Part shown: positions 16,203 through 25,907 of the stretch, one piece after another
Layout of the letters: each line of letters starts with the position of its first letter
Numbering within the stretch: the first letter of the stretch is position 1
The notes under the pieces: generated by a model
The model's database searches: none
Seen by the model: the letters and a program-made list of their open reading frames with translations, nothing else
What the model was told of the DNA's origin: nothing
Translations under genes and position numbers: made by a program
Source: CAZGEA01 sp964524515
GTDB taxonomy: Bacteria; Patescibacteriota; Microgenomatia; UBA8517
Assembly (NCBI GenBank): GCA_964524515.1
Contig: CAZGEA010000001.1
Coordinates: 248,001 to 312,000 of the forward strand
Reading direction: 5' to 3'
Length of the DNA stretch: 64,000 nucleotides

Positions 16203-17285
16203 TTATTCTACAAACTCCGGATGCTCTTTCTCCAATATTGAAAAAATTTCCTTTACTTTATCCGTCATATTCATATCAGCAACAAGCAATCCATCATCAG
16301 TATCAATTATTACCTTACCAGAAACACCAATAGTTACAACAGGCCTATTTGTTTTACTAATTATCAAATTCCCTTCACTTGAAATTTGAGTAAAATATTT
16401 TCCATCAAAAATATTCTCATTTTTTTCCTTTGACAGAGCATTATAAAAAAGCTGCCAGGTACCAGCATCTTTCCATTTCATAGAAACTGGCAAAACAGCC
16501 CGCTTATCCGCATCAAGTTTTTCAAAAATTCCAAATTCAATTGAATCTTTCCTTAGTTTTGAATACTCCTCACCCAAAACTCTTTCAAAATCATCCGTTC
16601 CGTAAAAACTTACTATCTTTTCAAAAGATTTATACATCTCAGGCTCAAGATCTTTATAAAAAGAAAGTAAAGTATCTGATCTCCAAGCACGATAACCAGT
16701 GTTAAGTAGCCAATCTCCCTCAGCAAACATCACATCAGCAATTTCTTTTGCTGGTTTTTCGACATGCTTAACAATTTTAAATATATCAAAATCACCATAT
16801 TTTTCGATAAAATCACCCCTTTTTACCCACCCGTGATGAATTGAAGCAAATTCAGGCACTTGGTCAACAGAAACTATTAATGAGGTTTTTTCAGCAAAAT
16901 CACTAGCTACCTTTACAGCTTTCAAAAAAATTTCTTCATCATCAATAATATGATCAGACCAAGAAGCAACAATTGTTTCATTTCCATATTTTTTATGAAC
17001 AATAGAAGTTGCAAGACCAATTGAGGCTAGTGTATCTTTTCTATCTGGTTCAGAAATTATATTATCAATTGGCAAATCGGGAGCTTGTTTTTTAACAAAA
17101 TCTACATATCTTGATTCAGTAGAAACTAAAATATCAGTAATAGGAAAGGCTTTCTTAAATCTCTCAATTGTAATTTGAAAAAATGATTTATCCTTTATTA
17201 ACGGATAAAATTGTTTTGGATTACTCTTTCGACTCGCAGGCCACATTCGAGTTCCATATCCTCCACAAAAAATAATTATTTTCAT
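16203..17285 (-). CDS. manC: Mannose-1-phosphate guanylyltransferase
   Basis: A 360-residue nucleotidyltransferase making GDP-mannose from GTP and mannose-1-phosphate. The N-terminal signature FCGGYGTRMWPASRKSNPKQ and ISEPDRKDTLASIGLA are typical of ManC/GMP enzymes. ASWSDHII stands at the metal-Asp position and LLNTGYRAW at the product loop. It lacks the C-terminal phosphomannose-isomerase cupin of bifunctional ManC. Its product would feed mannosyltransferases and the GME-like epimerase at 48367-49356. Confidence 0.92.
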   Translation of the reverse strand: MKIIIFCGGYGTRMWPASRKSNPKQFYPLIKDKSFFQITIERFKKAFPITDILVSTESRYVDFVKKQAPDLPIDNIISEPDRKDTLASIGLATSIVHKKYGNETIVASWSDHIIDDEEIFLKAVKVASDFAEKTSLIVSVDQVPEFASIHHGWVKRGDFIEKYGDFDIFKIVKHVEKPAKEIADVMFAEGDWLLNTGYRAWRSDTLLSFYKDLEPEMYKSFEKIVSFYGTDDFERVLGEEYSKLRKDSIEFGIFEKLDADKRAVLPVSMKWKDAGTWQLFYNALSKEKNENIFDGKYFTQISSEGNLIISKTNRPVVTIGVSGKVIIDTDDGLLVADMNMTDKVKEIFSILEKEHPEFVE

Positions 17286-17288
17286 TTT

Positions 17289-17301
17289 ATTACTAATTAT
17301 A
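17289..17301 (-). promoter_or_regulatory. Candidate -10 upstream of manC
   Basis: Minus-strand TATAAT (17301-17296) ends 10 nt before the manC ATG; the upstream GT4 gene's TAA stop is complementary to part of it. The 13-mer TATAATTAGTAAT is identical to the one before ddl, with the ATG 3-4 nt after it in both cases. Confidence 0.5.
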
Positions 17302-18430
17302 ATATCAAAGATTCAATCTTTTGACTAAATTTTTTCAAAAACTGCCCTTCTTCAAACCTTTTTGCATTCAAAATAAGCTCACTAAAATCAAATTTTTGAT
17401 GATCTGCCCTTTCAATTGCATCAATCAATGATTCAGAATTTTGTTTATAAAATAAAATACCAGTCTTATGATTTATTACAGTTTCACTATTACCCCCGAA
17501 TCCATACGCAATAACGGGGCACCCAGAAGCCTGGGCTTCCAATGAGACCAAACCAAAATCCTCTTTTTGAGGGCAAATTATTGCCTTTGCATTTAAATAT
17601 AATTTTTTAAGAATTACATCACTAACTTTCCCCATAAAAACAATATTATCAAAAGCCATTTTTTTAAGTTTGTATTCTTCAGGACCAACACCAACAATAA
17701 TTAATTTCTTTTTAAATTTATTAAATGAACTAACTACTAAATCAATTCTTTTATAAGAAACAAGACGAGAGACAACTAAATAGTAATCATCTTTTATAAA
17801 TTTAGGTGTCTTAACAAAAAATGAAGAATTAATAGGTGGATAAATAATATCTGAATTTCTTTTATAATATTTTTTAATCCTTTTTTTAACTTCTTTTGAA
17901 ATACTAACAATCTGATCTGGCCGAGAAGATGAGGACAAATCCCATTTTTTTAAATAATCAACAACTGGTGATAACATTTTTTTTGTATATTTATTTTTAA
18001 AATATTCATCATACCCTGACCATAAATATCGAGGAGGAGTAAGAATATAACTTAAATGTTTCACATTATTATTTGTAATAACTCCTTTTGCAAACTCTGA
18101 AGTAACTGACAAAACAAGATCAAAATTAGAAAAATCAAAACTTTCAAAAACCATGGGCATTAAGTATGGAATCAACCGATGTCTTTTTCTCAAAAATTCA
18201 ATATTGTTCAAATTACTAAATTTTTTATTTTTAAATTCTTTTACCCATGAAGCATCTCTTTCAAAATAAACTGAAGAATATAAATAACAATTTGGAAACA
18301 ATTTCAACAGTGACAATAAAACTCTTTCAGCACCACCCCAACTATTTGCCTTATCATAAACAATTGCAACTTTTAAATCTTCAAAACTTGCTCGTAAACC
18401 TCTGTAATTTTTTGTGACATTTTTTTCCAT
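17297..18430 (-). CDS. GT4 family glycosyltransferase
   Basis: A 377-residue GT-B glycosyltransferase. The N-domain has VAIVYDKANSWGGAERVLLS, the usual glycine-containing acceptor loop. The C-domain has VVSRLVSYKRIDLVV and the retaining GT4 EX7E motif in EDFGLVSLEAQASGCPVIAY. The only in-frame ATG before the fold lies 58 nt inside the 3' end of the upstream GT4 gene, an unusually long overlap. The first 18 residues (to FEDLK) precede the conserved fold and may be a by-product of this coupling. Donor and acceptor are unknown. Confidence 0.88.
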   Translation of the reverse strand: MEKNVTKNYRGLRASFEDLKVAIVYDKANSWGGAERVLLSLLKLFPNCYLYSSVYFERDASWVKEFKNKKFSNLNNIEFLRKRHRLIPYLMPMVFESFDFSNFDLVLSVTSEFAKGVITNNNVKHLSYILTPPRYLWSGYDEYFKNKYTKKMLSPVVDYLKKWDLSSSSRPDQIVSISKEVKKRIKKYYKRNSDIIYPPINSSFFVKTPKFIKDDYYLVVSRLVSYKRIDLVVSSFNKFKKKLIIVGVGPEEYKLKKMAFDNIVFMGKVSDVILKKLYLNAKAIICPQKEDFGLVSLEAQASGCPVIAYGFGGNSETVINHKTGILFYKQNSESLIDAIERADHQKFDFSELILNAKRFEEGQFLKKFSQKIESLIL

Positions 18431-19503
18431 GAATATCTCTTTACGAAATTAATTGATTTTAAAATTATTTCCTTTCGCTTCTTTAGATCTAAGGTATACA
18501 CATCTCTCATTGATTCCGCAATAGAGGTAAAATCATATGGATTAAAATAAAATGGATTATCTTTATAAATTTCTTTAAAAACTGAAATGTCTGATGCCAA
18601 ACAAATAGTTCCAGCTCTCATCGCATCAATTCCAGGAAGCCCAAATCCTTCAGAAAATGATGGGAAAACAAATCCAACAGAATATTTATATAGTGAATAA
18701 AGATCACGATCAGGAACAAAACCTAACAAACGTACATACTCCATTTGCTCAACTGGGATACTTTTTGAAAGTCTTTCTATAAAAACATTTCTAGCAGATA
18801 CAATTACAAATAATGATTCTAGTCCATATTGTTTATTCAACACATAGTTTGCCTCAATTGCACGATCTAAATTCTTATATGGATATGCATTTCCAGTGTA
18901 AATGAAATAAGGCCTATCAATATTGTAAGTTTTCAAAACTGACTCGCCAGTTGGTACCATAGGTGGATCTTCAACACCTTCATATATTGCAGTTATTTTA
19001 TTTTTCTGCAAATTATAATACTTAGAAACTTCTTCCATAACTGCAACACTTGGAACAATAACTTTTTTTGCAGACAAAACAGCATGTCGAAACACTCTAT
19101 GATAACCAAGTCTTTTTGTTTTAAATAAAACTGAAGGTAGTGTGGAACTCTTAACAGTCTTTTGATTATGCATTAACAAATCATGAATCGTAACAATATA
19201 ATTTCCATTAAAATTAATTGGCACATTAAAATGTAAAAAATGAACAAGATCAGGATTTATTTTTTTAATTTGTCTTGCTAAAAATAAATGTTCACTAATA
19301 CTATAATGTTTAATATCACAAAGTACTTTATGAACACCATTTGGCACTCTTAAACTTTCAAAATATTTCTTACGAAGTAACAAATAAAATTCAAATTCTG
19401 ATTTATTTTTTACAATCTCATCAACAAGGCGACAAGTATATCTTCCCAATCCCGTATTTTCAAGTCCATAAAATCTTGCATCAATTACAATCTTTTTCAT
19501 CAA
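18373..19503 (-). CDS. GT4 family glycosyltransferase
   Basis: A 376-residue GT-B enzyme. It starts VIDARFYGLENTGLGRYTCR, a form common in mannosyltransferases of the WbaZ/MtfB type. A phosphate-binding region YFIYTGNAYPYKNLDRAI and EGFGLPGIDAMRAG follow, where the second glutamate of the EX7E motif is Asp. It overlaps the GT2 gene upstream by 4 nt and the next GT4 by 58 nt, within one co-transcribed run. A GDP-mannose donor is plausible given manC but not shown. Confidence 0.87.
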   Translation of the reverse strand: MMKKIVIDARFYGLENTGLGRYTCRLVDEIVKNKSEFEFYLLLRKKYFESLRVPNGVHKVLCDIKHYSISEHLFLARQIKKINPDLVHFLHFNVPINFNGNYIVTIHDLLMHNQKTVKSSTLPSVLFKTKRLGYHRVFRHAVLSAKKVIVPSVAVMEEVSKYYNLQKNKITAIYEGVEDPPMVPTGESVLKTYNIDRPYFIYTGNAYPYKNLDRAIEANYVLNKQYGLESLFVIVSARNVFIERLSKSIPVEQMEYVRLLGFVPDRDLYSLYKYSVGFVFPSFSEGFGLPGIDAMRAGTICLASDISVFKEIYKDNPFYFNPYDFTSIAESMRDVYTLDLKKRKEIILKSINFVKRYSWKKMSQKITEVYEQVLKI

Positions 19504-20399
19504 AAATATAATTTAATAATTCTAAAATAAGTCATTATTTCTATAGCAAATAAAACCATAAAATTAATATAAAATGGATACTGATTCCACAACCTTTTTC
19601 TATAAAAAATCTTCATCGAATTCATTCCAGATATTATGTATTTACGTCTATCAGAAATTTTTCTTTTAATCCCAGTTTCTTTTTTTCCTTTAGATACACC
19701 TTTAATATGAACTATAGAAACTTCAGGGAAATATATTATTTTAAATTTTGCATTTTTAATCTTCCAACACAAATCAATATCTTCACCATCTAAAAAATAA
19801 TCTTCATCAAACCAATTAATTTTATCTAGTACTTTCTTTGATGTATAACAAAAAGCACCTTCAAGACTATCGATCTCATGGGTTTCATCTTCACTGATGT
19901 ATCCATACCAATATTTTGAAAATAATTTTGAATGAGGGAAAAGTCTATCAATTTTAGAAAAATGAGTTAACGAAACCCATGGTGTTGGAAAAGATCTACG
20001 TGCATCCAAATCCAAACTTCCATCAAGTTTAACAAGTTTACAAGTAATTGCACCAATACTATTAATACTTAAAAATTTATCTCTAACTCTAGATAAAACA
20101 TTTTTAGAAATTATTGTGTCAGGATTCAAAAACAACACGTGTTCACCATTTACAAATTTCCGAGATGAATTATTTCCCTTAGCAAAGCCCAAATTTAAAT
20201 TATTTTCAACGATAATAATTTTATATTTTGTTTTTATTTCTTTTAGTTTTTCTAAAGAATTATCAGTTGAAAAATTATCAACAACAATTACTTCAAACTT
20301 AATTTCACCAACTGAATCATTTAAACTTTTCAAACAATCTATTAAAACATCACAAGAATTATAGTTTAAAATAACAATTGATAATTCTATCTTTTGCAT
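19500..20399 (-). CDS. GT2 family glycosyltransferase (rhamnosyltransferase-like)
   Basis: A 299-residue GT-A enzyme with the opening SIVILNYNSCDVLIDCLKSL, VVDNFSTDNSLEKL, NLNLGFAKGNN and the DxD-equivalent LFLNPDT (about 93-99). The acceptor-side motif SLEGAFCYTSKKVL and an ED pair (LDGEDIDLCWK) are typical of the rhamnosyltransferase-like GT2 subgroup. A hydrophobic C-terminal stretch (about 277-297) may attach it to the membrane. It is paralogous to 24464-25378 and 60611-61624. Confidence 0.88.
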   Translation of the reverse strand: MQKIELSIVILNYNSCDVLIDCLKSLNDSVGEIKFEVIVVDNFSTDNSLEKLKEIKTKYKIIIVENNLNLGFAKGNNSSRKFVNGEHVLFLNPDTIISKNVLSRVRDKFLSINSIGAITCKLVKLDGSLDLDARRSFPTPWVSLTHFSKIDRLFPHSKLFSKYWYGYISEDETHEIDSLEGAFCYTSKKVLDKINWFDEDYFLDGEDIDLCWKIKNAKFKIIYFPEVSIVHIKGVSKGKKETGIKRKISDRRKYIISGMNSMKIFYRKRLWNQYPFYINFMVLFAIEIMTYFRIIKLYF

Positions 20400-20400
20400 T

Positions 20401-21591
20401 TTATTTTATTACTTGGTTATATATTTCATCGTGAATTTTAACAATTGTTTTCCAATCATACTTATCCTTCACAAAATTTTGTCCATTCAAACCAATCTCT
20501 TTTGAATATTTAGGTCTATTTAAAATATCAATTGTTGCTTTTGCTAATCCTTCAGCAGTATCGGATACTACAACATGTTTTCCATCTTCAACATGTAACC
20601 CCGCAACACCAATCGAAGTTGATACAACAGGCAAACCAGCGGCCAACGCCTCTAATACTTTCAAACGTGTTCCACCAGGCCCAAAAATTGGTACAACCAT
20701 AACCATAGACTTTTGATATGCTTTTCTAGTTTCTTTCATATTCTCACTAAACTCAATTGATTCATCACTATTTGATAACTGTTTTATGTCAGACGGAATA
20801 CTTCTACCAACAATCCAAAGTTTTGCATTTTTATATTCGCTTATTATTTTTGGCCAAACCTCTTTAATTAAATAATTCACTGCTTCAACATTTTGTAACC
20901 ATTTAAAATTCCCAACATACAAAACCCTTGGTGTTTCATATTTTGAATATTTCTTCTCTGAATAAAATGCCGAATCAATTCCATTTGGAATAATTTCTAC
21001 TTTTATTCCTTTTATTTCCTTTTGCATTATTTTTCGATCATCGTCAGAAACTGCAACCAGTTTATGTGCTTTCTTCCAAAAATGTTTTTCCCAATATCTA
21101 AGCTTATATACATCAATCATAAAAATTGGTCTTAAAAACCAAGGTACTTGTGTATCAACATGGTGTTTATAAACTAAATATTCAATAGTTTGCTCAACTA
21201 AAATTGTAGGAATATTTGTATCAGGTAAATGTGGCATAACATAAAATGTCTCAGCATGAATTAAATCATATTTTTCCTTTTTAAGTTCATCCCTTATTGC
21301 CAATCTTTCCAAATATGACCAATTCCTAATAACTAAAAGTGGATAATAAGAGAATGCAGTCAAAAGTATATTTCGCAATGTCCATGGGGATCTAGGTCTT
21401 CTAAAAACCAACACTTTCTTGCAATACTTTTCTAAATCAGGAATAAAACGACGCTCACTCTCATCTTTTATCAAAGAAAATAACGTAATTTCATGATTTT
21501 TTGATAAATATCTAATAATGTTATACCATCGAGTTTGCCCACCAGACATATAAGTGTTTGGCAAAAATGGAACTAACATCAATATCTTCAT
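20401..21591 (-). CDS. GT4 family glycosyltransferase
   Basis: A 396-residue GT-B enzyme. The N-terminus MKILMLVPFLPNTYMSGGQT carries the glycine-rich loop. The C-domain shows VLYVGNFKWLQNVEAVNYLI and the donor-site segment PGGTRLKVLEALAAGLPVVS, as in the sugar-transfer GT4/GT1-like proteins (Glyco_trans_1_4). It overlaps the GT-C gene upstream by 4 nt. Specificity is unknown. Confidence 0.87.
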   Translation of the reverse strand: MKILMLVPFLPNTYMSGGQTRWYNIIRYLSKNHEITLFSLIKDESERRFIPDLEKYCKKVLVFRRPRSPWTLRNILLTAFSYYPLLVIRNWSYLERLAIRDELKKEKYDLIHAETFYVMPHLPDTNIPTILVEQTIEYLVYKHHVDTQVPWFLRPIFMIDVYKLRYWEKHFWKKAHKLVAVSDDDRKIMQKEIKGIKVEIIPNGIDSAFYSEKKYSKYETPRVLYVGNFKWLQNVEAVNYLIKEVWPKIISEYKNAKLWIVGRSIPSDIKQLSNSDESIEFSENMKETRKAYQKSMVMVVPIFGPGGTRLKVLEALAAGLPVVSTSIGVAGLHVEDGKHVVVSDTAEGLAKATIDILNRPKYSKEIGLNGQNFVKDKYDWKTIVKIHDEIYNQVIK

Positions 21592-23054
21592 TTTTTATTA
21601 TTTGTTTTTATTTCTTTTGAAAGATCGAGAATAAAGAATTGTGGATCACTATAAACCATCTCGAATCGCTTTTTAAAATTCACAGAGTCTGTGTCATTCA
21701 TCGCTGTTGATATAAAATATCTTCCACCCAATGCAATTATTTCATCAATTGATCTATCAACAGCAGGCCATCCAAATCTTTTAGTGTAATAAAGCAATAC
21801 TGTATTTCCATTATCTGGAGCCACAACTTTTGCATCTTTTGGTGCAATGCTATCTAAAATTTGACCAGCTCTGATAAATTCTGAATGATTAATTTTGTAA
21901 TATTCTTTTACTTGAAAAAAAGAAATTCCAAACATTAAAAAAGTACAAAAAGATAACAAGAAAAAAGAACCAATTCTTTGTCTAAGTTTCTTATAATTTA
22001 GCATTTCAGAAGCACCAATCCCCAAAGTTAGCGCAACAGCTGGAATTGCAATTGTTTGATAATAATCATGTCTCACATTTGCAGTTGCGATAATGCTTAC
22101 ATACAAAAACATTCCAATTAAGAAAAAATGATGAACAAATCCATACTTGTCTCGCTTTAATAATCCAAAACCAAAAGGTATCATTCCCCATATTCCAAGA
22201 ATCAAAATACCCAGTCTTTCTCCAAATATCCATCTCCAAAAAGATGGTCTAAATCTAATTCCATCTCCATTAAACATCCAAGAAAATGCAGGAATTCCAA
22301 CAACTTTATCAAAAATATATATTCTCCAAATAAAAAATGGGATCATTGCAATATCAAGTGCAATTAATAATGGAATATTAAAAATTGTACCAATTATTCC
22401 ATATTTTCTAATTGCCAAATAAACTGGAACTACCCCGTAAAATGCAACAAACGGTTTAACTAATATTCCCAATGCAAAAGCAATTGCTGCAGTAAACAAA
22501 AAGATTTTCGATTCGCTACTTATATATTTCATAAACAAATAAACACCTAAAATTGCGAACATTGTGGCCATTGGCTCAGGTAAAATTACTCGCGAAAAAA
22601 AGATGTTAAAAGGCATAAATGCAAAATAAAAAGCAGACACCAATCCTGCCATTGAACCAACTAACTTTTTGCCAATTAAAAATAACAAATATGTTGTGAT
22701 AACTGAAGCAACAATTGAAGTTAATCTGCCACTAACTTCAAGTGAAACAAATGGAAGTGCTTTTGCAAATATGTAATGAAAAAAATTAAACACAGGAAAC
22801 TCAACCAATCTCAACCCTTCGCCATTATAATAACCAGTCTGAATACTTGATACGTCATAATATTGTGGATTTAATAAATTCAAACCTCGATCCATAAAAA
22901 TTCTTGTAACAGATGCTGTATCAACCTGTCTCCAAGAATGCCAATCAGCAACTGGCTGCGATATTTTATAAAGTCTAACTCCAAAACAAGCAACTATTAT
23001 TAATAATATGGCAACAGTTTCAAATAATTTGTAAAATCTAACTGATATCTTCAT
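21588..23054 (-). CDS. GT-C membrane glycosyltransferase (PMT/ArnT-like, GT39 type)
   Basis: A 488-residue polytopic protein with about 11-12 hydrophobic segments. The first extracytoplasmic loop contains DWHSWRQVD (37-45), equivalent to the catalytic acidic loop of PMT-like enzymes, and the protein ends in a small extracytoplasmic domain. Such enzymes use polyprenyl-phosphate-linked sugars on the outer face of the membrane. It overlaps the Wzy-like gene by 17 nt. Family membership is good; activity is inferred. Confidence 0.8.
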   Translation of the reverse strand: MKISVRFYKLFETVAILLIIVACFGVRLYKISQPVADWHSWRQVDTASVTRIFMDRGLNLLNPQYYDVSSIQTGYYNGEGLRLVEFPVFNFFHYIFAKALPFVSLEVSGRLTSIVASVITTYLLFLIGKKLVGSMAGLVSAFYFAFMPFNIFFSRVILPEPMATMFAILGVYLFMKYISSESKIFLFTAAIAFALGILVKPFVAFYGVVPVYLAIRKYGIIGTIFNIPLLIALDIAMIPFFIWRIYIFDKVVGIPAFSWMFNGDGIRFRPSFWRWIFGERLGILILGIWGMIPFGFGLLKRDKYGFVHHFFLIGMFLYVSIIATANVRHDYYQTIAIPAVALTLGIGASEMLNYKKLRQRIGSFFLLSFCTFLMFGISFFQVKEYYKINHSEFIRAGQILDSIAPKDAKVVAPDNGNTVLLYYTKRFGWPAVDRSIDEIIALGGRYFISTAMNDTDSVNFKKRFEMVYSDPQFFILDLSKEIKTNNKK

Positions 23055-24489
23055 TTATTTTCTTTCTAAACGCAATCGATACACAAAAACCACTAATTAG
23101 CCAAAAGATTGTCGCGAATTTTGAAGCTTCAAATATATCAATAAAGACAGCAGTTAACAATAGACCTGGTAATGCACATAAATATCCCATTACAAACAAC
23201 TTCTCAACCGTATTATTTTTTTCATTTCTAACATATCTTATCAAAACTTTTATAATTACAACCAATATAGTAATAAAACTCAAAAATCCCAATATTCCAA
23301 CTTCACCCAATAATCTCAAAAAATCATTATCAGTGGCTAGTGTTATCGATGAATACCCAGTTCCCAATAACGGATTCTTTGTAAAAGCTCTAATTGCCCT
23401 TGGCCAACTAGCATTTAATCTAATATTTGTAGATCTATCCTCAAAAACAGGCACAGCAGTTGGAGCTGGAGTTGTATCAATTAATGTTGCACTTTCAGAA
23501 GCTGCATTTACTTCAAAAATAATTTTAGGATTATACAAAATTGAATCTTTAATGTGTTGCACTTGTGGGAAAACAACTTCAAAAATTCTAGTATATCTTT
23601 CAATTAAATTTGTTGAAAAACTTAAAACTAAAAAGCTAAACACCACAAATAAAAACATAATCAAATACTTTCTAAGCCAAAACAAAAGCAAACAAATGCT
23701 CAAAATATATGAGACAAATATTGTCCGCGATGCTGCAAGTGCCAATAACCACATACCAGAACAAAGAATTAAAATTAATAAAAAATTATTTCTTTTCTGA
23801 ATTGAAGACAATTCACTTTTTTCTCTAACAAACAATATTCCAATCAAAATTGAACTTATTAAAAGTATATAAAGCGAAAGATCATAATGCCCCGCAAAAG
23901 TCGAAACCAAGTGCGCTCCAGGCATAAACCGCAGTGCAACTCCAGAAGAATATTCAGCATTTTGAGTAGTTATAACTGGAAATGAAAAATACTTTTGCAA
24001 AAACCCAACTGAAAAAGCTACAACAAAAGTTAATATAAAAATATTCAAGAAAAACATTAAGTTTTTTTTGTTTCTTAATGCACTATAACCTACAAAAAAC
24101 AAGATCATATATTCAAATCTTCTAAATAAATGCAATATTCCAGTTGATGGACTAACACTCTTAGTAATGAGTATCGCAGCAGCTAACGACAAAGCACCAA
24201 CAAGCCAAAATATTACAAATGAAAAAGTAATTTTGTCTTCAAAAACTGATCTCAAAGCACCAATAGGTTTTTTAATATCAATTGTTTTAATACTTATTAA
24301 AAACCACAAAAAAACACATGCTAATATAACAAAATCCTCCAAACGAACTGAAACATAAGATCCAGGAACCAAAATAAATGGGAACTTAGGATAAAGAGGA
24401 ATAAAAACTATCAAAAGTCCAACAAGATACTTAAACAAATCTTCCTTTGGATACTTTAAAAAATTAAATACCGATAAATGTTTTCGCAT
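23038..24489 (-). CDS. O-antigen ligase/polymerase-like membrane protein (Wzy_C)
   Basis: A 483-residue protein with about 12 membrane segments and a large extracytoplasmic loop (about 310-390). The segment RAFTKNPLLGTGYSSITL, followed by NDFLRLLGEVGILGFLSFI, matches the Wzy_C/O-antigen-ligase signature (usually GxGpgxf, then HNxyl, gxxG). The expected His of the HN motif is replaced here (TDNDFL). Its likely role is polymerising lipid-linked repeats or ligating glycan to an acceptor. It overlaps neighbours on both sides. Confidence 0.8.
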   Translation of the reverse strand: MRKHLSVFNFLKYPKEDLFKYLVGLLIVFIPLYPKFPFILVPGSYVSVRLEDFVILACVFLWFLISIKTIDIKKPIGALRSVFEDKITFSFVIFWLVGALSLAAAILITKSVSPSTGILHLFRRFEYMILFFVGYSALRNKKNLMFFLNIFILTFVVAFSVGFLQKYFSFPVITTQNAEYSSGVALRFMPGAHLVSTFAGHYDLSLYILLISSILIGILFVREKSELSSIQKRNNFLLILILCSGMWLLALAASRTIFVSYILSICLLLFWLRKYLIMFLFVVFSFLVLSFSTNLIERYTRIFEVVFPQVQHIKDSILYNPKIIFEVNAASESATLIDTTPAPTAVPVFEDRSTNIRLNASWPRAIRAFTKNPLLGTGYSSITLATDNDFLRLLGEVGILGFLSFITILVVIIKVLIRYVRNEKNNTVEKLFVMGYLCALPGLLLTAVFIDIFEASKFATIFWLISGFCVSIAFRKKINEDIS

Positions 24490-25378
24490 ATGTTTTTGCC
24501 AATTCTGGTTTAAGTATAACGTATAATCCTGCTCTCAAAAGTGATCCTGTTCTCAAAAACAAATTGAGTATTGGATACTGCCATTTATTATAATGTTTTT
24601 TAAAAAACAATTTTATATTTTTAAATTCCCAAACAATAGAAAATCCAGATCCACCACTTGCACCACCTAAATGTATAATATAACTATTAGGATTAACCAA
24701 AACTCGATAATTATTCTGTTTAGCACGGTAACAAAAATCAACTTCCTCTACATACATAAAATAATCTTCATCGAAATAACCAATTTCACCAACCAACTTT
24801 CTTTTAAATAAAAAAAATGCACCTGTTACCCAATCCAATTCAATAAATTTATTATTTTGATGTGACGAATGAGGTGGATGAAAAAATTTTAAAAACCTAT
24901 CCAGAAATGGGATATCTTCAACAAAAAACATCCAACAAAAAACTCTAAATAAACTAGGAAAATAACCCCCAGTACCTTGATTACTTCCATCAATATTTCT
25001 CAACATCGAAGAAACTATTCCTACATTTTTTTCTTCAATAAAATCAATCATTTCTTGAAAAACATTAGTTTCAATTAAAGTATCAGAATTTAAAAGCAAA
25101 ATATATTTTCCTTTTGCAATTCTCATTCCTTGATTGTTTGCTTTAGCAAAACCATAGTTAGACTGATTTTTAATTATTTTTATAATACTTTTATATTTTT
25201 GGTAAATTGAGTTACTCTTTTTAAATTCATCAACTGTTCCATCTTTTGAATTATTATCAACCAATATAATTTCAATATTTAATTTATTTTTAAATTTAAT
25301 AATTGATTCAATACAGTTTTGAAGAATCTCTCGAGTATTATAACTTACAATAATTACTGACAATTCAGTTTTATCCAT
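24464..25378 (-). CDS. GT2 family glycosyltransferase (rhamnosyltransferase-like)
   Basis: A 304-residue GT-A enzyme with LSVIIVSYNTREILQNCIES, VDNNSKDGTVDEF, NYGFAKANNQGMRIAKGKY and the metal-binding LLNSDT. The acceptor half has DWVTGAFFLFKRKLV and a YVEEVDFCYRAK motif. Its C-terminus has a short hydrophobic stretch. It overlaps the Wzy-like gene by 26 nt. It is paralogous to the other NxGFAxxNN GT2 genes in this window. Confidence 0.89.
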   Translation of the reverse strand: MDKTELSVIIVSYNTREILQNCIESIIKFKNKLNIEIILVDNNSKDGTVDEFKKSNSIYQKYKSIIKIIKNQSNYGFAKANNQGMRIAKGKYILLLNSDTLIETNVFQEMIDFIEEKNVGIVSSMLRNIDGSNQGTGGYFPSLFRVFCWMFFVEDIPFLDRFLKFFHPPHSSHQNNKFIELDWVTGAFFLFKRKLVGEIGYFDEDYFMYVEEVDFCYRAKQNNYRVLVNPNSYIIHLGGASGGSGFSIVWEFKNIKLFFKKHYNKWQYPILNLFLRTGSLLRAGLYVILKPELAKTYAKTFIGI

Positions 25379-25907
25379 TTCTTCGAAGAATTACTTTCAA
25401 AAAATTAAACATTTCCGAAGAGAAATTTGTAAAAACCAAATAAACAAAAAATATTGTAATTGAACCAAGTATTACTCTGGAATAAGCAGATGTTGGTACA
25501 TATTTAAGAATTATTTTCTGCCTATAATGAACTCCTTTATACCAAATTTCATCTTTAGCTAAATTAGGTTCAAATCCATTTATAAAATAACTATCACGAA
25601 ATGGCATTGTAAGCTCTTCCAAAAAAGTACTTCTTGTTTGGTCTCGAACTAAAGTTTGTGAATCCTCAGGAGGATAATTTAATCGAAGTGATGGACCACC
25701 ATATTGTTTCTGATAATAACTAACAACTTCATCACGTGTTAAATCAGTAAAATATGCTCTCCTAAATGGAGTTTCAATATCAGCTTCTTCAAATGATTGC
25801 TGCGAATTATCAGCCGGCATTGGAAAACCAGATGAAGGTAAACCCAAATAAACCAAAAAAAGAAATGAAAAAACATAAAATAATACTACAAATACTTTTT
25901 TCTTCAC
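25371..25907 (-). CDS. Two-pass membrane protein of unknown function
   Basis: A 178-residue protein I do not recognise. There is a hydrophobic N-terminal segment (about 4-23) and another near the C-terminus (about 144-166). They flank a soluble region of about 120 residues that starts FPMPADNSQQSFEEADIETP, is Tyr/Pro/Arg-rich and lacks cysteines. Both termini should be cytoplasmic with the domain outside. It overlaps the acyltransferase gene by 4 nt and the GT2 gene by 8 nt, so it is likely a real component of the same operon, perhaps an accessory factor for glycan export. Confidence 0.72.
   Translation of the reverse strand: MKKKVFVVLFYVFSFLFLVYLGLPSSGFPMPADNSQQSFEEADIETPFRRAYFTDLTRDEVVSYYQKQYGGPSLRLNYPPEDSQTLVRDQTRSTFLEELTMPFRDSYFINGFEPNLAKDEIWYKGVHYRQKIILKYVPTSAYSRVILGSITIFFVYLVFTNFSSEMFNFLKVILRRNG

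Noticed and set aside
16205..16210. TAGAAT 7 nt before the sugar transferase ATG as another leaderless promoter
   Set aside because: A single imperfect hexamer in a 5-bp gap of AT-rich DNA; coupling with manC explains expression.
15874..16389. A 171-codon plus-strand open frame
   Set aside because: It spans the sugar transferase and manC on the opposite strand, both with full catalytic motifs; the frame has no domain-like composition.
23333..23800. A 155-codon plus-strand open frame
   Set aside because: It lies wholly antisense to the Wzy-like gene, which has clear membrane helices and family motifs.
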